Source: Marchantia polymorpha subsp. ruderalis
Taxonomy: Eukaryota > Streptophyta > Marchantiopsida > Marchantiales > Marchantiaceae
DNA length: 64,000 nt
Assembly: GCA_037833965.1 (NCBI GenBank)
Contig: AP031355.1
Location: 12,797,501-12,861,500, forward strand
Reading direction: 5' to 3'
Below, one piece after another: positions 10,465 to 21,144 of the stretch (within the stretch, counting starts at the first letter, position 1; each line of letters begins with the position of its first letter). The notes under the pieces were generated by a model. That model worked only from the letters and a program-made list of their open reading frames with translations. It did not search any database and had not been told where the DNA came from. Position numbers and translations under genes: made by a program.

Positions 10465-10516
10465 CCTCAAGAGGTAGACAACCTGCTTGCGGAAACAGGT
10501 TGTCTACCTCTTGAGG
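10465..10516. repeat. Perfect 21-bp inverted repeat at element 5' junction
   Basis: The arms at 10465-10485 and 10496-10516 are perfect reverse complements separated by 10 bases. One arm belongs to LINE-D coding sequence and the other is an extra inverted copy at the insertion junction. This is what fold-back priming of the second strand would leave. Confidence 0.85.
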
Positions 10517-11238
10517 CTGAAGCTCTCTTTTTGACTATCACTTACGTCAAAAGAGTGAGATCTCTTGATGCTTCTCGACTTCCTCTTGAAGCTATGCATG
10601 CCACACGTCCCAAGGGTTGGTTTGCAGATGTGGTGACTTGGTCTTTGAGGTGGAATGTGACGGAACTTGATTGGAATTTGCAACCTATTGCCCTACGCGA
10701 GCGTATTAGGGAGGAATTTCTCAGCATTATGTGGAGCACACGAGGCACCAAGATGCAGTTTTATCAACTTCATGTGAATCCTATGCTTGTTTATTGTGAG
10801 CAAGGATACTTACTTGCAGGGATATCTACTTCTTTACGTCATATTATTGCTAGACATAGAACTGGATCTCATAGTCTTGGGATTGAAGAAGGGCGTTGGT
10901 TGAACATTGATAGGAGTGAACGTATTTGTAGGCTATGTGATGGAAGAAAAGTTGAGGATGAAGAGCATGTATTTCTTACTTGTTCTAGGTATGTAGAGAT
11001 TCGAGGGGCGCATAAAGTTGATGTCGAGAATTTCTTTTCTCTGCTTCAACTCGAGCCTTATGATTTAGGTTGTTACATTAGAGATATTATTAGTTACCGT
11101 TCTAGTGCTTTGGGCACTAGCTAGGGGGTTCTTTTGGTTCTCTCCTAGTTTGGGGTTGAATTGTTTGTATTGTGTTTTTTAGCCTTTTGACCCTTTGGGT
11201 CCCACGGGCTTGATCTATTTACCATTACCATTACCATT
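10466..11238 (+). mobile_element. LINE-D (possible LINE-C 3' half) insertion with 5' fold-back
   Basis: This 5'-truncated element inserted antisense into LINE-B. Its open frame runs from the LLAETGCLPLEAEAL segment to the stop at 11122-11124. The residues FADVVTWSLRW and ISTSLRHIIA are intermediate between LINE-A and LINE-B. The 3' UTR is LINE-A-like. The tail is irregular, with three hexamer units (ATTACC) after one heptamer. At the 5' end the first 21 bases are an inverted copy of the element's own 10496-10516. The flanks share only 3-4 bases (ACC), so any target duplication is very short. Confidence 0.8.
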
Positions 11239-13386
11239 ACCCAATTCTTCTTGTAGAAATATCTTCTGCACCCTCTCCACACGCTCCCATCCTGTCTTCT
11301 TACAACCAGGACCCCACACTTGGGTTCCATACAATACTACCGGCAACACTAAGTTTCTGAATAAAAATTTCCTAAGACTCCAAGACACAAGATGAGCCCT
11401 TCTACACCGATTTAGCAATGAATATAGAGCTTTGTAACCACCTTCTACTCTCTTTTGCACACAAAGTGCCCAACTATAATCATTAGAAAAATCAATGCCT
11501 AGATATTTATAACTCTTCACCTCTTCTAATTGTAGATCCTGGTAATAGAAGGAAAACTTGGATCTAGTGCCCACTATCATGACTTTGGACTTCTCTATAT
11601 TTACCTCCATCTGATTCTGGGTACAAAAGCTAGCCAAAGTGTATAGGTGTTTCTGTAAACTAATTGCATCACGTGCTAGTAATATGATATCATCTGCATA
11701 CAAGAGAGCTTTGATAACAAAGTTTCCAAGCTTGACACCTTCACTATCACATGCCTCCAACCACTCTTCGATATCATCTATAAAAACTCCAAAAAGAGTA
11801 GGAGAGAGAGGACAACCTTGAATCACTCCAATGGTACTCAAAACCTCTTCAGTTTGAGAAGTGTTGATCTTGGCTCGAACAGATTGGTAAAGCGTGGCCA
11901 CAGCTGCTAGAAGATCTGATGGTACTCCAATGACTTGCAGCCTTTCCCATAATAGCTCACGAGGTACGGTGTCAAAAGCTTTCTTAAAATCAATGAAGGC
12001 GCAAAACAAAGCTTTGCCATTGCCCTTCGATTTCTCCCATAAAACACGCAAAGCCAAGATATGGTCAATGGTGTTGTATGTGGGGCGAAAGCCTGCTTCA
12101 AACCGCGCTCTCTTTCGATGAGATTCAGTCCATGTGCTCAACTTTGACTCCACCAATTTGCCAAACAACTTGGCAAAAACACTACCCACCATGATAGTGC
12201 GATAGTTTGTCACCAAGTCCTTCCTTCCTGACTTGTGAATAGGCACAATCTTCCGTAATGACCAAGCTGAAGGAAAACCATACATAGCTGCATTCTCTAA
12301 CGCTTTGGTGAGTCTCGGTCCAATAAGATCTCCTCCCCACTTCAAAAGTTCAATAGAGAGACCATCCAAATCCTCCGATTTACCATTTGCTAATTTTCTA
12401 ACTTGAGTCATCACCTCTGATTCAGAAAATAAGCCTGATGTTCCTTCATAACAAGGCATTGATGCAGCGTTGGGAAAGAAATAAAGCTTTTCAGCAAAGT
12501 CAATCAAACTCTTGGGATCAAGAGTAGGTTTTGAAGACCTTACAGCTAACCGTCTCCAAAAGGATTTGGGATTCTCCATCAACTCCTTTGTCAAGGATTC
12601 CTGCTTCGTCCTCAAAAAAGCTCTTTTTTTAGACTTCACCAAGTCTTTGTAAAGCCTTGTCAAGGTAAGCCGACTTTCGAAATCCAAAGACTTGTCAACT
12701 GATCTCATCCTCGCTTGCTTACAATCCAAGTCAAACCATCCATTGCAAGGAAGCCCCCTAGCCCTTCGATCCTTGTGCCTCAAAAAGAACTTAGAAGCAG
12801 TGTCTTTGAGCAACTCTATTAATTGCCCACTCGCTGTATGTGGATCAAGGCTACATGAAGTGTGAGTCAAAAGGTTTTGAAAATGTAACATGTACAACTC
12901 TTTCTTACTAGGATCTAAACGAAACTTGGGAGAAGCTAAAACAGAATGGCATGGAGAGAGAGGGATTGTTTTTGATAACAAGAGAGTAAATAAGAGAGGT
13001 GCATGATCTGACTCTGGCTGAGGTTCTAGAATATCAAATTTCGAAATAAAAGAGCTATGAGTGGCTGAAGATAGAAGATAATCAATGGTGCTAACACCTG
13101 TAGGAGAAAAGCACGTATTGGAAAGGGAGTTGGGAAAGAGAGAGATACCGTTGAGAACTTTCAAATTACATGTGGCTCCAAAGGTTAGAAAGTGTCCTGT
13201 CAAAGGATTTGTACAAATATCAGAAGACTTTCTACACCACATACTATCTTCAAGTTCTTCAAAGGAGGGAGAACTCAAGAGATCACCAACTTGAGTAAAT
13301 TGTGCACAACCTATTCGAGCATTGAAATCTCCGACCAGAAAAACTTCACCTTTGCTTTGATAATTGAGAACATTACGAACGATTCT
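11239..13386 (-). pseudogene. LINE-B ORF2 5' part (endonuclease-RT), interrupted
   Basis: The minus-strand frame starts within the endonuclease (VLNYQSKGEVFLVGDFNARIG) and is open through SDHAP, FIDFKKAFDT, QGCPLSP and YADD to QEELG, where the inserted LINE-D begins. Compared with the plus-strand LINE-B at 21-25 kb it carries several replacements, for example RFEAGFRP for RFQAGFRP and PCYEG for PCCEG. The continuation is at 9795-10463. It is non-functional because of the N-terminal loss and the insertion. Confidence 0.85.
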
Positions 13387-14561
13387 TGCTTTCGTCTTAA
13401 GAAAGCTCGTTTCTTAGACTTCACCAAGTCTTTGTATATCCTTGTCAAAAGAAGCCGACTTTGAATATCCAAAGACCTATCAACAGACCTTGCCCTTGCT
13501 AGCTTGCATTCGGAGTCAAACCATCCATTGCAAGGTAGCCCCTTAGCAATCCTAGTACTATGCCTCAAAAAGAACTTCGATGCAGAAGTTTTGAGCAATT
13601 CTATGAGCTGTAAACTAGCGGTATGCGAATCTGGACTCCATATGGTGTGAGTCAAAAGATCTTGTAGATGTTCTTCATAAAGGTCTCTTTTACAAGGATC
13701 TAAGCGAAACTTGGGAGAAGCTAAAAGAGATTGGCAAGGTGAAGTAGAGATTGATTTTGACATTGAAAGTGTGAACAAAAGAGGTGCATGATCTGATTCA
13801 GGTTGAGGATCCAAAACATCAAAATTGGAGATAAGAGAGGTACTAACCAAGGAAGACAAGAGAAAATCTATTGTGCTAGCACCGGTAGGGGAAAAACAAG
13901 TATTGGACTGAGAGTTGGGAAAGCGAGAGGTTCCATTGAGAACCTTCAAGTTACAAGTGGCTCCAAATGTCAAAAAGTGCTCTGTCAAAGAGTTTGTGGA
14001 AGGATCAAAAGAGGTTCTAGACCACAAGCTATCGTAAATTTCTTCAAACATAGAAGAAGCCAAGGGATCGCTAAATTGAGTAAATTGAGCACAACGTATA
14101 CGAGCATTGAAATCTCCAGCTAGGAATACATCCCCTTTACTTTGGAATCTAAGAACATCTTCAATAAGCCGATGGAATGGTTCACTTCGGTTGCAAAAGC
14201 GTGTTGAGTAGATACCCATGGACAATGGTGCAAAATAACAAATTGCCAAATAGCAATAAGATCCTCCAACCACCCCGAGACGTAGCCAATGATACTGTCC
14301 ACCAACATCTTGAGCTTCTAGATGTATGAGAGGTAGAAGATGAGACCTGATGAAAGTAGCAATACCTCCTTGACCCCTTCCCGCATGTTGTCTTCTCTGG
14401 TTCCATGTCGACCCCACCAAGGTAAACCCTTCCAACTCAGAAAGAGTATTGCTTTCATGTTCCCAAGTCTCCACAATGTTGATGACGTCAGCCATCTTCC
14501 AAATCGGAGCAGCACTCACATACTTTGTTGTTGAAAATCCTCGGATATTCCACACCAACAC
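13387..14561 (-). pseudogene. LINE-A ORF2 N-terminal part (endonuclease)
   Basis: The endonuclease domain is complete: WNIRG, ETWEH, GDFNAR, STID and SDHAP. The linker extends to RRKQES and is then cut. The first codon is GTG in the context GTGTTGGTGTGG, where LINE-B and LINE-C have ATG. The first in-frame ATG is at MADVIN, inside the domain. The frame is the same as ORF1, 18 bases after its stop codon. RT is absent. Confidence 0.85.
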
Positions 14562-14579
14562 CCTTATCTTCTCGAATTG

Positions 14580-15335
14580 CTATGTTGACGACACCCTCCT
14601 CCTCTGAGTAACGATTGCTCTCCCATCGTGTAAATAAGCAACAAAACCCGATTCTTGAGCCTCTTTTACCTTCGCAAGCTCCTTTCTCCTAACTTCCACT
14701 TGTAGAGGAGTCAGATCAGGATCCAACCATATTCTACGTCCCTTTAACATAGCCTTATTAGCCAAGGCAACATCACGTTGAGTTTGATTGACAAACTTCA
14801 CTATAATACCACGAGGTTGAGCTCCCTTGTTTCCAATACGAAAAGCTTGAGCCAATTCCGCATTGGACACCTGAAGTGTTTCATCCAAAAACTTGGTGAC
14901 AATACTCTTGACATCTTCATTCTCTATTTCAGGTAAACCTGAAATTCTCACATTCTTCCTACGTGCAAGCTGGTTGGACTTTTCAATCTCTTGTTCTTGA
15001 CAAAAAGAGATTTGAGCAGCCTTTGTAGCTTCAGCGTAGGATTTGATCTTCAAATCTAAGCTTTCGACCACCTCATGCAATCTAGGACTATCCGCACTTG
15101 TCATCTGAGAGCATACCTTCCCTTGGATGTCATCCACAGATTTAGATACATCCCACATCACACCCACACTATCCTTGAACACCTTCTCCACGTTCTTCTG
15201 TGATCCCTTCAACTCTCGAATTTGATTATGTGCGAGAGTTAAAGCAGCCTGTTGCATCTTGAATTCATGTCAAAGTTCCTTCAATTCTTCGAAAATTGTT
15301 TGCAGAAGTTGAAAAATATCGTCTTGAGAAGCCAT
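14580..15335 (-). pseudogene. LINE-A ORF1 with premature stop at codon 22
   Basis: The ATG is at 15333-15335 (minus). Codon 22, CGA in the second copy at 46.4 kb, is TGA here (15270-15272), a CpG-to-TpG type change that breaks the N-terminal coiled coil. Downstream the frame is open to TAG at 14580-14582. It keeps the RRKNVRISGLPE and RGIIVKF segments of the L1-ORF1-like RNA-binding core and the C-terminal domain starting RRIWLDPDLTP. One methionine after the stop (codon 28) could in principle restart translation. Confidence 0.85.
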
Positions 15336-15339
15336 GTCG

Positions 15340-15660
15340 TATCAATCTAAACACTCTAAATTTTAGGTCGAAACACCAAAAAATATCGTAACTTCTCACT
15401 CAAGCGTCCATGCACCTTCAAACTTGATGAGCTTCTGCCGAATATCAATCTCCAAGTCCCCAAAAATTTTCAGCCTCAGATCATGCTTTGTCGAAGAGAT
15501 AAAAATGTCTGAACATTTTTGTGACCACCTTAGCACTCGAGATAAAAAGTCGAAACTCAAAATGGTCTGTAACTTCTGACTCAAGCGTCCGTTCACCTTC
15601 AAATTTTTTATGCTACTGCCAAATATTGATCTCCAAGTCCCCAAAACTTCGGCGTTCCAA
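15340..15660 (-). repeat. LINE-A 5' UTR, type I 181-bp monomers (short array)
   Basis: About 1.5-2 units of the type I monomer stand between ORF1 and the type II array. Marker bases include AAAAATGTCTGAACATTTTTGTGACC and a TTTATGCTACTGCCAAATATTGATCTCC stretch. At about 15650 a type I unit changes into type II within CCCCAAAACTTCGGCG. The second copy of this locus (46.45-47.4 kb) has five type I units, so this array has lost about three. Confidence 0.75.
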
Positions 15661-18600
15661 CTCCAAAATGCGTGAAATTTTGCAGGCTGGAGCGCGCTAC
15701 CCAACTCCACTTCCTTGCAAATTTTCAGCTTCCGTGGACACTCAGACGCGAAGAAACGATCTCTGCAAGAAACGATCTCGACCCCAACACTCGAAAACTC
15801 CAACTCGAAACTTGAGAAATCCGTGAACTTAGGCGTCTCAACTCCAAAATGCGTGAAATTTTGCAGGCTGGAGCGCGCTACCCAACTCCACGCCCCTGCA
15901 AATTTTCAGCTTCCGTAGACACTCAGACGCGAAAAAACAATCTCTGCAAGAAACGATCTCGACCCCAACACTCGAAAACTCCAACTCGAAACTTGAGAAA
16001 TCCGTGAACTTCGGCGTCCCAACTCCAAAATGCGTGAACTTTTGCAGGCTGGAGCGCGCTACCCAACTCCACTCCCCTGCAAATTTTCAGCTTCCGTGGA
16101 CACTCAGACGCGAAGAAACGATCTCTGCAAGAAACGATCTCGACCCCAACACTCGAAAACTCAAACTCGAAACTTGAGAAATCCGTCAACTTCGGCGTCT
16201 CCATTCCAAAATGCGTGAAATTTTGCAGGCCGGAGCGCGCTACCCAACTCCACGCCCCTGCAAATTTTCAGCTTCCGTGGACACTCAGATGCGAAGAAAC
16301 GATCTCTGCAAGAAACGATCTCGACCCCAACACTCGAAAACTCCAACTCGAAACTTGAGAAATCCGTCAACTTCGGCGTCCCTGCTCCAAAATGCGTGAA
16401 ATTTTGCAGGCTGGAGCGCGCTACCCAACTCCACGCCCTTGCAAATGTTCAGCTTCGGTGGACACTCAGACACGAAGAAACAATCTCTGCAAGAAACGAT
16501 CTCGACCCCAACACTCGAAAACTCCAACTCGAAACTTGAGAAATCCGTCAACTTCAGCGTCTCAATTCCAAAATGCGTCAAATTTTGCAGGCTGGAGCGC
16601 GCTACCCAACTTCACGCCCCTCCAAATTTTCAGCTTCCGTGGACACTCAGACGCGAAGAAACGATCTCTGCAAGAAACGATCTCGACCCCAACACTCGAA
16701 AACTCCAACTCGAAACTTGAGAAATCCGTCAACTTCGGCGTCCTAACTCCAAAATGCGTGAAATTTTGCAGGCTGGAGCGCGCTACCCAACTCCACGCCC
16801 CTGCAAATGTTCAGCTTCCGTGGACACTCAGACGCGAAGAAACAATCTTTGCAAGAAATGATCTCGACCCCAACACTCGAAAACTCCAACTCGAAACTTG
16901 AGAAATCTGTCAACTTCGGCGTCTCAATTCCAAAATGCGTGAAATTTTGCAGGCTGGAGCGCGCTACCCAACTTCACGCCCCTCCAAATTTTCAGCTTCC
17001 GTGGACACTCAGACGCGAAGAAACGATCTCTGCAAGAAACGATCTCGACCCCAACACTCGAAAACTTCAACTCGAAACTTGAGAAATCCGTCAACTTCGG
17101 CGTCCCAACTCCAAAATGCGTGAAATTTTGCAGGCTGGAGCGCGCTACCCAACTCCATGCCCCTGCAAATGTTCAGCTTCCGTGGACACTCAGACGCGAA
17201 GAAACGATCTCTGCAAGAAACGATCTCGACCCCAACACTCGAAAACTCCAACTCGAAACTTGAGAAATCCTTGAACTTCGGCGTCCCAACTCCAAAATGC
17301 GTGAAATTTTGCAGGCTGGAGCGCGCTACCCAACTTCACGCCCCTGCAAATTTTCAGCTTCCGTGGACACTCAGACGCGAAGAAACGATCTCTGCAAGGA
17401 ACGATCTCGACCCCAACACTCGAAAACTCCAACTCGAAACTTGAGAAATCCGTCAACTTCGGCGTTCCAGCTCTAAAATGCGTGAAATTTTGCAGGCTGG
17501 AGCGCGCTACCCAACTCCACGCCCCTGCAAATTTTCAGCTTCCGTGGACACTCAGATGCGAAGAAACGATCTCTGCAAGAAACGATCTCGACCCCAACAC
17601 TCGAAAACTCCAACTCGAAACTTGAGAAATCCGTCAACTTCGGCGTCCCAACTCCAAAATGCGTGAAATTTTGCAGGCTGGAGCGCGCTACCCAATGCCA
17701 CGCCCCTGCAAATGTTCAGCTTCCGTGGATACTCAGACGCGAAGAAACAATCTCTGCAAGAAACGATCTCGACCCCAACACTCGAAAACTCCAACTCGAA
17801 ACTTGAGAAATCCGTCAACTTCGGCGTCTCAATTCCAAAATGCGTGAAATTTTGCAGGCTGGAGCGCGCTACCCAACTTCACGCTCCTGCAAATTTTTAG
17901 CTTCCGTGGACACTCAGACGCGAAGAAACGATCTCTGCAAGAAACGATCTCGACCCCAACACTCGAAAACTCCAACTCGAAACTTGAGAAATCCGTCAAC
18001 TTCGGCGTCCCAACTCCAAAATGCGTGAAATTTTGCAGGCTGGAGCGCGCTACCCAACTCCATGCCCCTGCAAATGTTCAGCTTCCGTGGACACTCAGAC
18101 GCGAAGAAACGATCTCTGCAAGAAACGATCTCGACCCCAACACCGAAAACTCCAACTCGAAACTTGAGAAATCCGTCAACTTCGGCGTCCCAACTCCAAA
18201 ATGCGTAAAATTTTGCAGGCTGGAGCGCGCTACCCAACTCCACGCCCCTGCAAATGTTCAGCTTCCGTGGACACTCAGAGGCGAAGAAACAATCTCTGCA
18301 AGAAACGATCTCGACCCCAACACTCGAAAACTCCAACTCGAAACTTGAGAAATCTGTCAACTTCGGCGTCCCAACTCCAAAATGCGTGAAATTTTGCAGG
18401 CTGGAGCGCGCTACCCAACTTCACGCCCCTGCAAATTTTTAGCTTCCGTGGACACTCAGACGCGAAGAAACGATCTCTGCAAGAAACGATCTCGACCCCA
18501 ACACTCGAAAACTCCAACTCGAAACTTGAGAAATCCGTCAACTTCGGCGTCCCAACTCCAAAATGCGTGAAATTTTGCAGGCTGGAGCGCGCTACCCAAC

Positions 18601-18976
18601 TTCACGCCCCTGCAAATGTTCAGCTTCCGTGGACACTCAGACGCGAAGAAACGATCTCTGCAAGAAACGATCTCGACCCCAACACTCGAAAACTCCAACT
18701 CGAAACTTGAGAAATCCGTCAACTTCGGCGTCTCAATTCCAAAATGCGTGAAATTTTGCAGGCTGGAGCGCGCTACCCAATGCCACGCCCCTGCAAATGT
18801 TCAGCTTCCGTGGACACTCAGACGCGAAGAAACGATCTCTGCAAGAAACGATCTCGACCCCAACACTCGAAAACTCCAACTCGAAACTTGAGAAATCCGT
18901 CAACTTCGGCGTCTCAATTCCAAAATGCGTGAAATTTTGCAGGCTGGAGCGCGCTACCCAACTCCACGCCCCTGCA
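15660..18976 (-). repeat. LINE-A 5' UTR, type II 181-bp tandem array (~18-19 units)
   Basis: The marker AAATGCGTGAAATTTTGCAGG recurs about every 181 bases from about 15668 to 18925. One unit is a base shorter at about 18140. Units differ by a few substitutions, such as TTTTCAGC or TGTTCAGC and CTCCACGCC or TTCACGCC. Since 181 is not a multiple of three, the short ORFs hop frames and are not genes. Position and orientation make it the LINE-A 5' UTR, where tandem monomers would act as promoter units, as in mouse L1. Confidence 0.85.
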
Positions 18977-20379
18977 AGCAGAACGCCATTCGGAGCGAGA
19001 AGTTGACGTGTCTTGGAGGTCTTAGCTTTTTGAGAGGGGAGGGCCGAATCTTGCAGGGGCCGTTACTTTGGGCTTGAGTGTGAACGGGGGCTGAAATTTT
19101 GTGGCGTTGTGACGTTGGGTAGAGCGCTCAAGCGTGTCAATTTTCAGGTCGAACGGAGTTTCAGAGTCACAGTGCGTCCAATTTTGAGTTTCGAGCTTTG
19201 AGTTTCAAGATTTGAGGACAAGAGATTCTTACGGGAGCTGTATCTTCTACGTTCGGAGTGATCTGGAGCTGAAATTTGGTGGAACGCTGGAGTAGGGCAG
19301 GGCGCATCAGCCTGCAAAATTTCAAGCAGAACGCCATTTGGAGCGAGAAGTTGACGTGTCTTGGAGGTCTTAGCTTTTTGAGAGGGGAGGGCCGAATATT
19401 GCTGGGGCCATAACTTTGGGCTCAAGTGTGAACGGGGGCTGAAATTTTGTGGCGTTGTGACGTTGGGTAGAGCGCTCAAGCGTGTCAATTTTCAGGTCGA
19501 ACGGAGTTTCAGAGTCACAGTGCGTCCAATTTTGAGTTTCGAGCTTTGAGTTTCAAGATTTGAGGACAAGAGATTCTTACGGGAGCTGTATCTTCTACGT
19601 TCGGAGTGATCTGGAGCTGAAATTTGGTGGAACGCTGGAGTAGGGCAGGGCGCATCAGCCTGCAAAATTTCAAGCAGAACGCCATTTGGAGCGAGAAGTT
19701 GACGTGTCTTGGAGGTCTTAGCTTTTTGAGAGGGGAGGGCCGAATCTTGCTGGGGCCGTAACTTTGGGCTCGAGTGTGAACGGGGGCTGAAATTTTGTGG
19801 CGTTGTGACGTTGGGTAGAGCGCTCAAGCGTGTCAATTTTCAGGTCGAACGGAGTTTCAGAGTCACAGTGCGTCCAATTTTGAGTTTCGAGCTTTGAGTT
19901 TCAAGATTTGAGGACAAGAGATTCTTACGGGAGCTGTATCTTCTACGTTCGGAGTGATCTGGAGCTGAAATTTGGTGGAACGCTGGAGTAGGGCAGGGCG
20001 CATCAGCCTGCAAAATTTCAAGCAGAACGCCATTTGGAGCGAGAAGTTGACGTGTCTTGGAGGTCTTAGCTTTTTGAGAGGGGAGGGCTGAATCTTGCTG
20101 GGGCCGTAACTTTGGGCTCGAGTGTGAACGGGGGCTGAAATTTTGTGGCGTTGTGACGTTGGGTAGAGCGCTCAAGCGTGTCAATTTTCAGGTTGAACGG
20201 AGTTTCAGAGTCACAGTGCGTCCAATTTTGAGTTTCGAGCTTTGAGTTTCAAGATTTGAGGGCAAGAGATTCTTACGGGAGCTGTATCTTCTACGTTCGG
20301 AGTGATCTGGAGCTGAAATTTGGTGGAACGCTGGAGTAGGGCAGGGCGCATCAGCCTGCAAAATTTCAAGCAGAACGCC
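18977..20379 (+). repeat. LINE-B 5' UTR, 348-bp monomers (four units)
   Basis: The monomer repeats exactly every 348 bases, as shown by the recurrences at 19144, 19492, 19840 and 20188. Each is itself a dimer of two related ~174-base halves: both contain GCTGAAATTT, a GTAGxGC(G)GC-type block and a CAATTTTCA or CAAAATTTCA block. These match the LINE-A type II monomer in the same element-relative orientation. The array starts at GCAGAACGCC, abutting the LINE-A array. The final unit ends at GCAGAACGCCATGG, where the monomer's ATTTGG is replaced by the ORF1 ATG, leaving no unique leader. Confidence 0.85.
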
Positions 20380-21117
20380 ATGGCGTCTCAAGACAATTTC
20401 ATACTGAATCTGTTGCAAACGGTTTTGGAAGAGTTGAAAGTACTACGTGCCGAGTTCAAGGTACAGAGCTCTACTTTAATTGCAGCTCAATATGAAATTA
20501 GAGAGTTGAAGCTCTCTCAAAAGAGTTTCGAGAAGATTATGGTTGATATTTCAGAACACGTAGAGGATATCCAGGAGAAAGTTGGTTCTCAAGCTTCCAC
20601 TGCTGCTACTCCTAGATTGCATGAAGTGGTTGAAAGTCTAGAGGTGAAGATGAAATCTTATGCAGAAGCCACTAAATCTGCTCATATCTTTTTCTGTCAA
20701 GAGCAAGAGATTGAAAAGACTAATCAATTTGCTCGTAGAAAGAATGTGAGAATTTCTGGTCTACCTGAATCTGAGAAGGAAGAGGTGAAGAGTGTTGTCA
20801 CCAAGTTTTTAGCTGAAACACTTGATGTTCCTAATGCGGATGTGGCTCAAGCTTTTCGCATTGGAACCATAGGAACTCAACCTCGAGCCATCATAGTTAA
20901 GTTCAATGACCAAACTCAACGTGATACAGCTTTAGCCAACAAAGCTGTACTCAAAGGACGTAGGATTTGGTTAGATCCCGATCTCACACCTCTACAAGTA
21001 GAGGCAAGGAGAAAGGAGCTTGCAAAAGTCAAAGAAGCTCAAGATGCTGGATTTTTTGCTTATCTTCGTGATGGACAAGCAATTGTCACTCAAAGGAAGA
21101 GACAATCATCCACATAG
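20380..21117 (+). CDS. LINE-B ORF1 protein (coiled coil, RNA-binding)
   Basis: 245 residues, starting at the ATG at 20380 (MASQDNF). This start is favoured over upstream in-frame codons because LINE-A ORF1 starts with the same MASQD and the upstream sequence is 5' UTR monomer. The N-terminal ~115 residues are heptad-rich (LLQTVLEELKVLRAEFK, IRELKLSQKSFEKI), as expected for a trimerising coiled coil. A RRM-like core follows (RRKNVRISGLPE to RAIIVKF), then a C-terminal domain (RRIWLDPDLTPLQVEARRKEL). L1-type ORF1 proteins bind element RNA as chaperones. The stop is TAG followed by CAATCC, and the frame then continues open into ORF2. Confidence 0.85.
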   Translation: MASQDNFILNLLQTVLEELKVLRAEFKVQSSTLIAAQYEIRELKLSQKSFEKIMVDISEHVEDIQEKVGSQASTAATPRLHEVVESLEVKMKSYAEATKSAHIFFCQEQEIEKTNQFARRKNVRISGLPESEKEEVKSVVTKFLAETLDVPNADVAQAFRIGTIGTQPRAIIVKFNDQTQRDTALANKAVLKGRRIWLDPDLTPLQVEARRKELAKVKEAQDAGFFAYLRDGQAIVTQRKRQSST

Positions 21118-21144
21118 CAATCCAAGAGCTTGAGGGTGTTAATG
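21115..21144 (+). promoter_or_regulatory. ORF1/ORF2 junction: TAG-CAA with ORF2 in the same frame
   Basis: ORF1 ends in TAG, followed by CAATCCAAG and eight in-frame sense codons to the ORF2 ATG at 21142. UAG followed by CARYYA is the classical plant-virus readthrough context. Here the six bases are CAATCC, one base off at the last position. The same arrangement is found at the other eight ORF1/ORF2 junctions in the window. Confidence 0.45.

Larger units (their letters stand above)
9669..13386 (-). mobile_element. LINE-B copy 1, antisense, 5' truncated and interrupted
   Basis: The LINE-B 3' UTR type (distinct from LINE-A upstream of the shared stem-loop) and tail lie at 9669-9794. The minus-strand ORF2 reads from about 13386, inside the endonuclease, to 11239, then resumes at 10465 and ends at 9795. 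The 773-bp gap is a LINE-D insertion. At its 5' end LINE-B is fused in the same orientation to a LINE-A ORF2 at about 13386, where LINE-A stops within RRKQES. Confidence 0.85.
13387..18976 (-). mobile_element. LINE-A copy 6, antisense, with 5' UTR monomer array
   Basis: On the minus strand this copy comprises a 5' UTR array of 181-bp monomers (15340-18976), ORF1 (15335-14580) and the first ~390 codons of ORF2 (14561-13387). It then breaks into LINE-B. Most of this copy is duplicated at 44.5-50.0 kb, where ORF2 is longer. It lies head to head with a plus-strand LINE-B. Confidence 0.88.

Noticed and set aside
15521-19006. Dozens of 60-150-residue ORFs on both strands in the 181-bp arrays
   Set aside because: They recur every 181 bases, shift frame from unit to unit, and exist on both strands. 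They are by-products of the tandem repeat, not genes.
19144-20418. 114-residue ORFs on the minus strand of the 348-bp array
   Set aside because: 348 is divisible by three, so the same frame repeats open in every unit, but it is antisense to the element, has no recognisable domain and lies in the 5' UTR.
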